A stretch of DNA of 64,000 nucleotides from Pseudomonas mucoides (lineage in GTDB: Bacteria; Pseudomonadota; Gammaproteobacteria; Pseudomonadales; Pseudomonadaceae), in the NCBI RefSeq assembly GCF_015461845.1, contig NZ_JACOPW010000012.1:60037-124036 (forward strand), given 5' to 3'. Both the position numbers and the translations under genes were made by a program. The first letter of the stretch is position 1, and each line of letters starts with the position of its first letter. Below, piece after piece: positions 50,939 through 59,135 of the stretch. The notes under the pieces are model-generated. The model saw nothing but the letters and a program-made list of their open reading frames with translations, searched no databases and had not been told where the DNA came from.

Positions 50939-51739
50939 TCAATCTGGGGTTTGTGCAGATGTCTTGATTGGATGCGGTTCCCAGCTCTTACGCTTGTGCA
51001 TATGTCGGGTGGTAAAGTGAGCAGGCCATCCAAGCTGTTTCAAGATCCACCGACACAAGCTGCTGGCGCTATAGGTCCACCGATCAATCAGCTTAAGCTC
51101 GGCCAGGCTCTTAACACCGCACTCACGCTCATCGCGCAGATCGGACTCAAATCCGAACCAGGGCTTCAAGCGGCTTTGGTAGCGATCAGGCACGAGCAGA
51201 TCCCCCACGCACTCTGCAGTGAAGCTCCCGCCAATGACTTCAATACCTGTCTTGCTCTGATCGTGATTGGAAAGAACGAAGCCGAAAGCCATGTAGAACC
51301 GATTGCGCTGCTCGCGTGCTTTTTCAGTGCTGGCGTCGATATCGGCAAGGGAACCGGGTTCAATTGTGTAGCCGGCAACATCCTGCTTGGTAAGCCACTC
51401 GATTACGTTGGACATGAGTGCTGGGCCCAGGCCTACACCTTTCTTGTGCATTATCAATTGACCAGTAGGCCCGAACTTCACGCATTGGGTTTGATGGCAA
51501 ATTACGACCGACACCTGATTGTTCCAGGTATGGAATGAGGATCCGCTGGCTGCCGGGTGGACTGCGCGCGCCCTGTAAAACTCGTAGTGGCCCATGTGCC
51601 GTGATTCTGGGGATGTACGGGTGTACTCAGTGATGACCGGATAGACCTCCCGACGATCTCCAGCGGGAACCTCGTATACGAACAGATCCTTGACGGTACA
51701 GAGCTGCTCGAGCTCGTTGGAAATACGCTTCAGTGACAC
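50939..51739 (-). CDS. GNAT-like acetyltransferase domain protein
   Basis: 266 residues from GTG with AAGGACAAGTT upstream. KKGVGLGPALMSNVIEWL is a GNAT-type acetyl-CoA loop (GxGLG), followed by REQRNRFYMAFGFVLSN, the usual C-terminal strand-helix. Flanking regions are unrecognised. Its upstream region holds a diverged promoter module and a hexamer repeat. Confidence 0.6.
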   Translation of the reverse strand: MSLKRISNELEQLCTVKDLFVYEVPAGDRREVYPVITEYTRTSPESRHMGHYEFYRARAVHPAASGSSFHTWNNQVSVVICHQTQCVKFGPTGQLIMHKKGVGLGPALMSNVIEWLTKQDVAGYTIEPGSLADIDASTEKAREQRNRFYMAFGFVLSNHDQSKTGIEVIGGSFTAECVGDLLVPDRYQSRLKPWFGFESDLRDERECGVKSLAELKLIDRWTYSASSLCRWILKQLGWPAHFTTRHMHKRKSWEPHPIKTSAQTPD

Positions 51740-51745
51740 AACTTG

Positions 51746-51784
51746 TCCTTAGCCATTTAGGGGCAGTATTACCGGGTGCCAGTA
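51746..51784 (-). promoter_or_regulatory. TACTGGCAC-variant promoter module
   Basis: Left box TACTGGCAC at 51784-51776; an AAATGGCT right-box core lies at the expected spacing, one base late. Only 7 nt to GTG 51739. Confidence 0.5.
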
Positions 51785-51802
51785 TAGTGAGACAGTAAAT
51801 TT

Positions 51803-51856
51803 AGGGGCAGGGGCAGGGGCAGGGGCAGGGGCAGGGGCAGGGGCAGGGGCAGGGGC
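51803..51856 (+). repeat. nine tandem AGGGGC hexamers
   Basis: Nine perfect copies of AGGGGC in a row, with one more TAGGGGCAG at 51758. On the plus strand the repeated GGGG runs could form a G-quadruplex. It lies about 20-70 nt upstream of the promoter module of 50939-51739 and just after the stop of 51862-52164. Copy number is a likely slippage site. Confidence 0.9.
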
Positions 51857-51861
51857 AGGAC

Positions 51862-52164
51862 CTAGGTTCCCGCGCAAGCTGAAGAAATCAGCGCAGAAAT
51901 CGGTATGTTTTGCTCCTTGAGTCCACCGATGTAGCCCTCGCAGGCGGCCTTCCTTGAGCGAGGGTCAAGCTTTTCAAGCTCAGCGGCTGTAAGTTCATCT
52001 CGTTGGCGGTTTTCCGCGTTGAGTTGATCTTGATGTGCAGCATTTGCGGCCGCATGCTTTGCAGCGAAATATGGCTCAAGGATCAGCGCCTTACCAGCCA
52101 GGCCGATAGCGATGCCAATCGTTGCGCCGCAGACAGCATAAATCAGTGTTTTTCGATTGCTCAT
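51862..52164 (-). CDS. small exported or anchored helical protein
   Basis: 100 residues; AGGTAAAAT before ATG. N-terminal hydrophobic segment (LIYAVCGATIGIAIGLAGKALI) acts as anchor or signal, then a charged helix (QLNAENRQRDELTAAELEKL). Two Cys near the end. Unknown. Confidence 0.6.
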   Translation of the reverse strand: MSNRKTLIYAVCGATIGIAIGLAGKALILEPYFAAKHAAANAAHQDQLNAENRQRDELTAAELEKLDPRSRKAACEGYIGGLKEQNIPISALISSACAGT

Positions 52165-52171
52165 ATTTTAC

Positions 52172-52435
52172 CTAGTTGCCAGTGGCGTCTTGGGCAGGAG
52201 AAGACTTCGCGTTGTAAAGGTACCAAACTCTAACGCCAGTGAAGCCGGATGATACTGCAACTCCGGTCATCTCATACCTATAAATAGTTTCTACATTGAT
52301 CAATGCTACTCCTGTACGGCCGAGCCATTGATTAACATCGTCCATCAAATCTTCAGTTGAAGACTCTTTAATACCCAGTATTCCCGTTTTCGTCTTGTTA
52401 AAATCTTTGAAGTAAAGTTTCCTAACCACGTCCAT
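52172..52435 (-). CDS. small hypothetical protein
   Basis: 87 residues; GGTGAAAC before ATG. Alpha/beta, with TGVRVWYLYNAK at the C-terminal side. Seven nt before 51862-52164, probably the same transcript. Confidence 0.55.
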   Translation of the reverse strand: MDVVRKLYFKDFNKTKTGILGIKESSTEDLMDDVNQWLGRTGVALINVETIYRYEMTGVAVSSGFTGVRVWYLYNAKSSPAQDATGN

Positions 52436-52570
52436 AGCAGTTTCACCGCTCGCTTAGTTTTGATGGAATGACTATTTCCAACGTATCGATTTCTTCATAA
52501 CACTATAACTTGACGTGGGGTTAGTCTGTAATCAGGTTGAGGTGGTGTGCCTAGTGTCGGGGTTCAGTAG

Positions 52571-53002
52571 CTAAGATCCGCAGGCGCTCCGGATAAGCTC
52601 GCGGGCGTGACCGGCATCAGAAGCGTGACCTTCGCTAACCAGCCAATCGCACGTGGAGGCAACGCCCGCAGTATTAACCGCGGCTTTTATCGTGCCTACC
52701 AGGCGCGGTTTCAGCCCGCCTGGTTGGACTAATTTCGACTTGCCGGGGCTCGCGTCTCCATTACGCGCGACAGAATTGAAAAGCTCGTAGGTTGCCTGAC
52801 CAAGAGTCGTAAATGTCATCTGATCCCTGTTCTGATCGTCGACCCCTAAGACCACGAGACCTTTTCGCTCCAGGCCCTGAGCCGCACGCTTCTCTCCAGG
52901 CTCAACCGGCAGAACCGTTCCTGCTTGCGGGTCAGGGTATATGTGCTCGATGATGGAAGCGATCAGCGCTTCTTCGCCTGGCGAGAGCTTAACTGCAGTC
53001 AT
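52571..53002 (-). CDS. hypothetical protein with winged-helix-like N-terminus
   Basis: 143 residues from ATG at 53002. N-terminal LSPGEEALIASIIEHIYPD ... AAQGLERKGLVVLG ... TFTTLGQATYELF resembles a winged helix with no DNA-contact evidence. The C-terminal half ends CDWLVSEGHASDAGHAREL. Unknown. Confidence 0.55.
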   Translation of the reverse strand: MTAVKLSPGEEALIASIIEHIYPDPQAGTVLPVEPGEKRAAQGLERKGLVVLGVDDQNRDQMTFTTLGQATYELFNSVARNGDASPGKSKLVQPGGLKPRLVGTIKAAVNTAGVASTCDWLVSEGHASDAGHARELIRSACGS

Positions 53003-53030
53003 GGTAGTGAGTCCGATTCTGTATGCTGAA

Positions 53031-53252
53031 TTATATTGTCCGGGCAATGCAGGCTACGACCTTTTGAAGTCCATCAGCTAAGACTTCCCGGGTGTCTGTC
53101 AAACCGTAGGGAATTATTGAGACCATCTTCGTATCGGGCGCGATCCAGTACACAGTGGTTCGAGCGCCATCTGCGTCGGATCCAGGATCTTAAATGATCA
53201 CTGTGTCGCCGGCGTTCAGGTCCTCGATACAGATGCCATGATCAAACCCCAA
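53031..53252 (-). pseudogene. gene remnant with in-frame ochre stop
   Basis: Reading from TTG 53252, the frame gives FDHGICIEDLNAGDTVII, then TAA at 53192-53190, then 52 further sense codons (ARTTVYWIAPDTKMVS ... GLQKVVACIARTI) to TAA at 53033-53031. Both halves look like one protein with a GDTVII strand before and a beta/alpha part after. The stop is likely a nonsense mutation, sequencing error, or rarely a functional readthrough site. It sits between 53255-53458 and 52571-53002 in one orientation. Confidence 0.5.
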
Positions 53253-53254
53253 GC

Positions 53255-53458
53255 TCAGATTTGATTCGCTAATGTCGAGTTATGCATCGCAACTACGTAT
53301 GCCGACAGGGCAGCGTCGCCTTGGAAATGACCGATGCGCAAGGTGCCATTCTCGGACTCTCCCGCCACAAAAATCTCACCGGCGCAGTTGGTTTCCCAGG
53401 GCACCTTTACCTCATCTGACAAGGCGTTCAGTAGGGCGGTGCGCTCTTCTGGTGTCAT
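53255..53458 (-). CDS. small hypothetical protein
   Basis: 67 residues; AAGGTTAACC before ATG. Helical N-terminus (PEERTALLNALSDEVKVPW), then a small beta part (GTLRIGHFQGDAALSAYV). Possibly coupled to the decayed frame downstream. Confidence 0.6.
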   Translation of the reverse strand: MTPEERTALLNALSDEVKVPWETNCAGEIFVAGESENGTLRIGHFQGDAALSAYVVAMHNSTLANQI

Positions 53459-53516
53459 TGACGGTTAACCTTTCACTTTGCTGCGTGTTTAGGGGTAAAG
53501 CCAACATTACACACGA

Positions 53517-53933
53517 TTAGCCGTCCAGCTGCTTGGATCCGTACTCAGTTTCCATGTCCGACTTGAAGCGTTCTGCCTTGAGCCTGCTAGCGAAGTGATA
53601 GATGACCGGATCTTGAGCGGGGTCTGCATGGGTGTCTTCGACGAGCCAAGGCTTCTTAGAGCTGCCCTCGTTCTTGCGCAGCGTGAATCGAACCTGATCC
53701 GAAGGTTTGACCCATTGTTCTTGTTCGGAACTCCACACCACTGAATTGCCAGCTTCACAGCTGTTCCAGCAGCGACCGTTGAGGTACTCGCCAGCCTCGT
53801 TCTGATGCTCGGTGGCTACCAGGCCAGTGTCTTCACAGATGGCGCAGCAGAAGTGCTTGAAGAGTGGTGTGGTGCTGACGACAGCGCCGGCGATGGCAGC
53901 GACAGTCTGAAGTGTCTCGGCTTGCGTGTTCAT
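53517..53933 (-). CDS. Cys-containing hypothetical protein
   Basis: 138 residues; CAGGAGC before ATG. HFCCAICEDTG and GRCWNSCEAGN give four to five Cys in a zinc-ribbon-like arrangement near residues 28-60. C-terminal half is charged and ends near KSDMETEYGS. First gene of the unit down to 52571. Confidence 0.65.
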   Translation of the reverse strand: MNTQAETLQTVAAIAGAVVSTTPLFKHFCCAICEDTGLVATEHQNEAGEYLNGRCWNSCEAGNSVVWSSEQEQWVKPSDQVRFTLRKNEGSSKKPWLVEDTHADPAQDPVIYHFASRLKAERFKSDMETEYGSKQLDG

Positions 53934-53952
53934 AGTTTTGCTCCTGGGTTAA

Positions 53953-53991
53953 CGATGGAGCAATTCTCTGGCCCTTTAACCCGTGCCAGAA
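53953..53991 (-). promoter_or_regulatory. TTCTGGCAC-type promoter module
   Basis: Left box TTCTGGCAC at 53991-53983, right box GAATTGCTCCATC. Ends 20 nt before ATG 53933. Confidence 0.75.
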
Positions 53992-54171
53992 CCACCCAGA
54001 GTCATCATTTCTAGCCTAGGTAGCTTTAGCCCAAAGTGAGCCCTTGCTGCCGGCAGTTAGGGTCGCCTGGGCTGTTTAACGGGATGGATTGACACCGGGC
54101 TACTCAGGCCTACGCTGAAATAGAGATCACACCGGCATCTAATGGTGTTCACCATTCATTCGAGGTCTGCG

Positions 54172-54498
54172 ATGAATAAGGCAGAACTGAGCAAACTGTT
54201 GGAAGAAAAGGTTTCTGACAAGTTGAAGGATGGGTACGAAATTCTCAACTATGCGATGGATGCGGCGAGTCGGGACAAGCTCAAGCGGGATTTGAAGGTC
54301 CATGGCCGCAACGTACCGCATGAGGATGGTAAGGAAGATGAGTGGCGCAATTACCTATGGCAAGTGGAGCGTGGCATCTACCAGGGTGATGCTCGGACCA
54401 AACAGTTTCAGATTGAAGCTGTTCAGACCTTACAGCCAGAAAGCGCCGGAGAGACAACCTCATCCAGCGCAGGATTGTGGAAGGCGAGGCGCCATTAA
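54172..54498 (+). CDS. small hypothetical protein
   Basis: 108 residues from ATG at 54172 with GAGGTC upstream. Helical and charged (LSKLLEEKVSDKLKDGYEIL; SRDKLKRDLKVHGR), then a Ser/Thr-rich tail. Convergent with 54495-55199, overlapping by four bases. Confidence 0.6.
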   Translation: MNKAELSKLLEEKVSDKLKDGYEILNYAMDAASRDKLKRDLKVHGRNVPHEDGKEDEWRNYLWQVERGIYQGDARTKQFQIEAVQTLQPESAGETTSSSAGLWKARRH

Positions 54499-55199
54499 GG
54501 GGTTGGAAGCATTTCAGCGCTAGCGTCTTCGTGCGCTTCGACCTGCCGCCAGAAATGGGTGACTGCGTCACGAGCCAGATTACCGCGGTATACGTCGCCG
54601 GCATATTCATTCTCGTGCCCGAGGTATGGGCTATTGATCACGAGGGTGCCACTCTCTTTGCTTTGTGCCGCATGGGCACTGTCCATGACCAGGACCTCGG
54701 CCGGGCGATCGGTAAAGATGAAGGTGTGAGCGCCACCATCCATCCCCATGGCAACGCGTACAGGTTTCAGCAGCGCCAGCAGTCCATTGCATACGGACTG
54801 GGCCGCCAGCATGCTCTCCGACGTCATGAGCTGATAGGGCTCGTCCGGAAACCCATCTTCATACCCGACGACGCGCCAGGCCTCACCGGCGAAGCGGGCC
54901 ATACTCACCTCGGAGTGTGGATCCTGCCCTGCATCAGCCCTGAGGTATACGTCGCCGTCACAGTGGTCGATCATGGCCATCTGAGCACCTCCAGGCTGCT
55001 GGGACAGGATCAGAGACAGGTTAGGGTGTTCGGCCAGGCTCACTTCGTTGCGAACTGGTTCCAGTACACCTTCCACTTGGCGCGGGTCGATTGGAATGTA
55101 TTGAGATTCGATGCCGTACATGACACGAATGCAGCGCTGAACCTCGAACTTGATGAACACTGGTTGGCCTGGTTCGTTGATATGCTGGGTAGGGATCAT
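54495..55199 (-). CDS. hypothetical protein
   Basis: 234 residues. A 251-codon frame on the opposite strand covers the same DNA; the minus-strand gene is preferred because the promoter module at 55222-55260 points at it and the protein has normal alternation of strands and helices. Contains DHCDGDVYLRADAGQDPHS and TFIFTDRPAEVLVMD. Function unknown. Confidence 0.65.
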   Translation of the reverse strand: MIPTQHINEPGQPVFIKFEVQRCIRVMYGIESQYIPIDPRQVEGVLEPVRNEVSLAEHPNLSLILSQQPGGAQMAMIDHCDGDVYLRADAGQDPHSEVSMARFAGEAWRVVGYEDGFPDEPYQLMTSESMLAAQSVCNGLLALLKPVRVAMGMDGGAHTFIFTDRPAEVLVMDSAHAAQSKESGTLVINSPYLGHENEYAGDVYRGNLARDAVTHFWRQVEAHEDASAEMLPTP

Positions 55200-55221
55200 A
55201 TGGGCAGTTCCGTGAGTGAAT

Positions 55222-55260
55222 TGATGGGTTAATCATCACGTTGGCCTAGGTGTGCCAGAA
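55222..55260 (-). promoter_or_regulatory. TTCTGGCAC-type promoter module
   Basis: Left box TTCTGGCAC at 55260-55252, right box TGATTAACCCATC preceded by CGTGA. Ends 23 nt before ATG 55199. Confidence 0.75.
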
Positions 55261-55306
55261 CCCCCTAGGGTTTAAACTGGCCTGCCTCTTCTATGGATGA
55301 CTGACA

Positions 55307-55726
55307 ATGCACCAGAATCGGTTTTCGTCGCCTGCAGTTAGCAGATTCGGCTTCACTCTCGTTTCCGCAGCTGGGGCATTAATCTTGGTGGGTTGCACCG
55401 CAAGCCCGGCTAGCGTTGAGTCCTCTGCATACGATACGGCGATGGCCCAACAAAACACCGCTGTCAGATCGGTTCAGGTTTACAAGTCAATTCCAGAGGG
55501 CGCCATTGGGGTTCGCTCTGTCATGGCGGCCGCTTGTGGTAGCGATGCAAATGACTTAGGGCCAGATGAGAACTACATCCTGACGGGCTTGAAGATGAAG
55601 GCTTACAAGAGCGGGGCTAATGGCCTGTCGATGGTCGACATCCAAAAAATGCCAGACCCCAAAGGTCACTGCGATGCTGGATTCTCGATGGGTGGCAGTG
55701 CCAAGGCCTTCACCGTCCAGCAGTAG
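55307..55726 (+). CDS. small lipoprotein
   Basis: 139 residues; GGATGAC before ATG. A signal sequence ends in the lipobox LILVGC (Cys30), so the protein is probably lipidated. The mature domain is about 110 residues with two Cys (AAACGSD; KGHCDAG). Unknown function. Confidence 0.75.
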   Translation: MHQNRFSSPAVSRFGFTLVSAAGALILVGCTASPASVESSAYDTAMAQQNTAVRSVQVYKSIPEGAIGVRSVMAAACGSDANDLGPDENYILTGLKMKAYKSGANGLSMVDIQKMPDPKGHCDAGFSMGGSAKAFTVQQ

Positions 55727-55733
55727 GTCTGAA

Positions 55734-55937
55734 TTAGCTGGCGCTGGGGATCTGCTGCATCAGTTGATGGACCTTCGCGACAATATCATCCACTTTTGCG
55801 CTTGCCGGCAGATCCAGCATATTGCGAAGGGTAAGGATCGCATTAGAAGCAGAGCTGGCCGCTTCCCGGTTCGATTGGGCCATTACTGTAGAGTTTGCCA
55901 GTTGATCCAGGCTCCAGCAGGTGTCTTTGATATCCAT
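55734..55937 (-). CDS. small helical protein
   Basis: 67 residues from ATG at 55937 (GGAGACC upstream); the longer frame to 56066 crosses the promoter module at 55956-55994. All-helical (MAQSNREAASSASNAILTL). Unknown. Confidence 0.6.
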   Translation of the reverse strand: MDIKDTCWSLDQLANSTVMAQSNREAASSASNAILTLRNMLDLPASAKVDDIVAKVHQLMQQIPSAS

Positions 55938-55955
55938 CGTGGTCTCCAGTGTTTT

Positions 55956-55994
55956 GATGGTTTCCAGTGTCGGTCCGCTCTGGATGTGCCACCA
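55956..55994 (-). promoter_or_regulatory. TGGTGGCAC-variant promoter module
   Basis: Left box TGGTGGCAC at 55994-55986, right box CACTGGAAACCATC. Ends 19 nt before ATG 55937. Confidence 0.65.
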
Positions 55995-56155
55995 GCTGCA
56001 GGCTTCACTTGGAATGAATTCCGTTGCGGGGGTTTGAGTTGCCAGGCGGATAACCTTTGGCATCATGGCGGTCTGCCTGAGTTCAGGCTCGGCTAGCCCG
56101 ATCTTGCGTCCAAAGAGAAAGCATCAACAGATCTAGAACATGAGGTTTTGCGGAC

Positions 56156-56476
56156 ATGAACACAGCTACCACGGCCACTGAAAGCCACATGAGTCACGAG
56201 ATGCAGTTGGCTACATTGCTGGGAATCAAATCCTTGTTCAATGACGGTTTCAATGTCACTGCCATTGCTGGCATCCTCGAAGGGAAGGTCAAGGCCGCAG
56301 ATGAGCGAGGCGGGTGGGAAAAAGCCAAAGCGAATGTAGATCAGGGCGCACCTTTCAACATTAGCTTGATCGGAACCGGCTTGTTCTCTCCTTCCGTCGA
56401 AAGGATCTTCGCGATCGTCGATCGGTCTGACAGAGCGATTGAAACGGCGATCGAGTTACTGAAAACAATCCGTTGA
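56156..56476 (+). CDS. hypothetical protein
   Basis: 106 residues; GAGG lies a little far upstream of ATG. Helical with KSLFNDGFNVTAIAGILEGK and a C-terminal ERIFAIVDRSDRAIETAIEL. Unknown. The 192 nt to 56668 hold no supported feature. Confidence 0.55.
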   Translation: MNTATTATESHMSHEMQLATLLGIKSLFNDGFNVTAIAGILEGKVKAADERGGWEKAKANVDQGAPFNISLIGTGLFSPSVERIFAIVDRSDRAIETAIELLKTIR

Positions 56477-56668
56477 AGATACTCTAATCATCAGCATCGT
56501 GGTGATGATCGCACTCAGATGACATGGGTGGCATATAGAGACCAATTGAGGCGGCATGATGCGGCCACGGTGGTTGATAAATCTAGATGCTGCCCTGGTC
56601 TCCTATTGCGATGCCAATCTCAAGGGGTCAGCACATAGACCGTTGCCATCACCTCCCGCGGCTTTGCA

Positions 56669-57322
56669 TTAAACGATCTTGCCGACCCACATGGCAGTGG
56701 TGACATCTCGGCTGCGCTGAAATTTGACCCAGACAAAATTGGGGTCAATCTGAGGGTAGCCAGGGAAACCGACCGGCGCCGTTGTCATCAACGCCCATAG
56801 CTCAGTGAATCCCGAACCACCCTCGGCCTGGCTAACCAGCACGTATCCACGATTTTGCTCTTTGATGATCTTGAGGATCTCGCCGAGAACCAGAACAGGG
56901 AACGCTTGAGGCTCATCGATCACCACGGGGAGGTGTGGGTCTTTGCTCACCTGGTACCAGAACCAGTTTGCGTTCGAGCAATCCGACGTGCGTCCATTCA
57001 AGTAAACTGCGTTGGGCAGTGCGGCTTGAAGGAAAGTGGTTTTGCCGCTGGCAGCTTTACCGGTTAACAGCACGGCTTTGCGTTCCTCAAGCCATTGCTG
57101 AACGGTCGAAGCCGTCAACTCACGCGCTGCATCACCGGCGGTTTGATGCACCAGATTAACGAGCGCCAACCGATCAGCCTTTGTCAGAAGCTTCGCCTTG
57201 ATGCCGAGCAGACCTGGAGCTTCAATGGATATCTTATCGCGGTGCGAAATGCTGTTCCGCGGGTAAAGGCCAACCTTGAGCTTACCGGCGAGCATGGCTG
57301 TCTTGATGTCTTCGTAGAACAT
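56669..57322 (-). CDS. P-loop ATPase with shared N-terminal module
   Basis: 217 residues; GGAATGAACC before ATG. Walker A is TGKAASGKT (about residues 87-95) and Walker B is PVVIDEPQAF. The C-terminal part contains YVLVSQAEGG and FPGYPQ. The first 65 residues (MFYEDIKTAMLAGKLKVG ... IKAKLLTKADR) match the start of the 58657-58947 product. Could be a small DNA- or partition-related ATPase; partner unknown. Confidence 0.75.
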   Translation of the reverse strand: MFYEDIKTAMLAGKLKVGLYPRNSISHRDKISIEAPGLLGIKAKLLTKADRLALVNLVHQTAGDAARELTASTVQQWLEERKAVLLTGKAASGKTTFLQAALPNAVYLNGRTSDCSNANWFWYQVSKDPHLPVVIDEPQAFPVLVLGEILKIIKEQNRGYVLVSQAEGGSGFTELWALMTTAPVGFPGYPQIDPNFVWVKFQRSRDVTTAMWVGKIV

Positions 57323-57434
57323 GGTTCATTCCATCAGATCGGATTTCAGGCGAATCATCGCGCCAAGTGGGGTTGAGTATATCGACAGGTAGAAATGCAA
57401 CCACAGACGAACTCATCAAAATTTATTTTGATGC

Positions 57435-57473
57435 TTCTGGCACTGGCTGGGCAGGGCAAAATAGTGACATCAA
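57435..57473 (+). promoter_or_regulatory. TTCTGGCAC-type promoter module, plus strand
   Basis: Left box TTCTGGCAC at 57435-57443, right box AATAGTGACATCA. Ends 35 nt before ATG 57508 of the DUF4262 gene. Confidence 0.7.
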
Positions 57474-57507
57474 CTTGAGACACTAAACGCACAGTTCCGG
57501 AGTACCC

Positions 57508-58206
57508 ATGAACGACCTCCCCGAAGCTACACCTGCTCAAATCGCCGCCCTCAAGCTGCAAGTGCCTGGCATCGTTAATCACATCAATGACTTCCAGATG
57601 AGTACGCTTGCGGCAAATATGACCTTTGAGCTCGCGCCATCGGTGACCGTAGGCTTCCACCTCAACCAGCTGGTACAAGATGGACTGGTGACTGAGGAAA
57701 ACCTTGTCGATGTGGTCCGGGCTATTCGCATTTCCTTGCTTGGGCCAAGCATGGCCGCGGAGATCGATGGGGCGATCGGCGCTCAAGGCTATGCAGTGAA
57801 ACCAGTATTCGGAGGCGACGATTCTCCATCGTTTGCCTATTCAGTCGGCCTGACTGGCACCGTTGGGTTTGAGCTAATCTCGATGGCCGGGATGGATCAT
57901 CAGCTGAATGCCTATATGGTCAACGTATACGCTGAATTGGCAAAGGCTGGCGAGGTGATTGAGCAAGAGCGCACCGACCTCGTCGAATTGTCATCAGTGC
58001 CCGGGCAGGGCCTGCGTACGAAGTGCGTGCCAGTTGACGCATCAGCGGCCATGGAGACGCATGTTTGCGATGTACGTGGTGAGGTCGAGCGGGTCTATCA
58101 GGTTTTGGTTGCAGACAAACACAACCTGTTCCCAGATGAAGAAGGCTACGAGCAGGCATTTCTGCAGCCGCGCTTCCCTGCACCTAAAAAACCTGCCTCG
58201 CATTGA
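57508..58206 (+). CDS. DUF4262-family protein
   Basis: 232 residues; CGGAGTACCC before ATG. The DUF4262 marks are GYAVKPVFGGDDSPSFAYSV, GLTGTVGFELISMAG, and the C-terminal HNLFPDEEGYEQ ... LQPRF. An extra N-terminal helical part of about 90 residues precedes it. Function of the family is not known to me; it is common in actinobacterial and pseudomonad accessory DNA. Confidence 0.75.
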   Translation: MNDLPEATPAQIAALKLQVPGIVNHINDFQMSTLAANMTFELAPSVTVGFHLNQLVQDGLVTEENLVDVVRAIRISLLGPSMAAEIDGAIGAQGYAVKPVFGGDDSPSFAYSVGLTGTVGFELISMAGMDHQLNAYMVNVYAELAKAGEVIEQERTDLVELSSVPGQGLRTKCVPVDASAAMETHVCDVRGEVERVYQVLVADKHNLFPDEEGYEQAFLQPRFPAPKKPASH

Positions 58207-58212
58207 TTCAGC

Positions 58213-58243
58213 CCTGCAGGTGGCCCTCAAATTGGGCTGCCTG
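58213..58243 (+). terminator. hairpin, possible terminator
   Basis: CAGGTGGCCC and GGGCTGCCTG form an imperfect stem just after the DUF4262 stop, followed by TCTCCTCTT. Confidence 0.45.
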
Positions 58244-58250
58244 TCTCCTC

Positions 58251-58598
58251 TTAAGACGAGTAGTACCCGTCGCAGGGCCCATCGTATCGACTCAGCTCAT
58301 CCATGCGCTCTTCAAAATTTCGCGGCCCAGTCAGCCACATTGAATCGGCTGAAGCTCTCGATTCGTACTGCCAGCGCTCCTGCCCTTCGAAATGCACGTC
58401 CGTGGTTACGATTACCGGTAGTTCTGTGCTCGATGCGTTAGGTGGCTCCGGAATATCGGGCTTACCGCCTACGTACCAATCCCAGGCAGCTTTTGCGGTT
58501 TCAAAAAGGGGGCGAAAGGCATAGCAAACGGTGCAGTCATAAATGAGGTAAAGCTTACGGCCATCCTCAAATTCAACCATTGCCAATGATCTCGACAT
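58251..58598 (-). CDS. hypothetical protein
   Basis: 115 residues; GGAATAAA before ATG. Beta-rich N-terminus (MVEFEDGRKLYLIYDCTVCY), a helix with WDWYVGG, then an acidic C-terminus ending CDGYYSS. Unknown. Confidence 0.6.
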   Translation of the reverse strand: MSRSLAMVEFEDGRKLYLIYDCTVCYAFRPLFETAKAAWDWYVGGKPDIPEPPNASSTELPVIVTTDVHFEGQERWQYESRASADSMWLTGPRNFEERMDELSRYDGPCDGYYSS

Positions 58599-58656
58599 TT
58601 TATTCCGACTCGATATTAGGATTAAAAGTACCTGACTGTTAAGGCTTAGTGCTGAC

Positions 58657-58947
58657 TCAGCGGACTCTAGGTTTTAGATAGGGCCGGGCTCGCTCAATCG
58701 TTCTGTCGCAATCCTCGATGAGGTCCTTAAGAGCTCTTTGCATAGCCTCCTCTGGATTGCATGGTTTTGTGAAGTATTTAGCTGACTCAGCTAAGAAAAA
58801 CCTTTCCTTTTCAGTTAAGAATTTAGCTTTCAGGTTGATAAGTTTAGAACCTTTAAGGCTAGTGACCACTATCGAATTATCAGCATCATCGATATTTATC
58901 GCCAGCTCCCCGGCTTCAAACGCTTTCAACAAACTCTTGTAAAACAT
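58657..58947 (-). CDS. small protein sharing a module with the P-loop ATPase
   Basis: 96 residues; AAGGAGAG before ATG. MFYKSLLKAFEAGELAIN ... INLKAKFLTEKERFFLAES aligns with the first 65 residues of the 56669-57322 ATPase. Here the module stands alone with a basic tail (RARPYLKPRVR). It may bind or regulate the ATPase. Confidence 0.65.
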   Translation of the reverse strand: MFYKSLLKAFEAGELAINIDDADNSIVVTSLKGSKLINLKAKFLTEKERFFLAESAKYFTKPCNPEEAMQRALKDLIEDCDRTIERARPYLKPRVR

Positions 58948-59135
58948 GACACTCTCCTTGGGAAAATTATGGGTGTCTAAAAGTTGTCAACTTGTGATTG
59001 GCGATGACAGGCTTTTTCATGGGTTATAACTAAGTTTAGGTTTTGATCAGTCATTAACAGGCCCTTTGACTGTAGATCAGCTTAGCATGGTCATTGACGG
59101 GGAGTCATTGATCCAGACTAAATCGGGCCTCTCCA

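Noticed and set aside
51803..51856. Hexamer array as a CRISPR-like repeat.
   Set aside because: Units are 6 bp with no spacers; it is a simple tandem repeat.
54477..55232. Long plus-strand frame of 251 codons.
   Set aside because: It lies opposite 54495-55199, has no ribosome site, and the promoter module at 55222-55260 points to the minus-strand gene.
57300..57365. Possible degenerate module upstream of the P-loop ATPase gene (CTTGGCGC ... CCTGA).
   Set aside because: Spacing is 17 rather than 19 and the right box is not recognisable.
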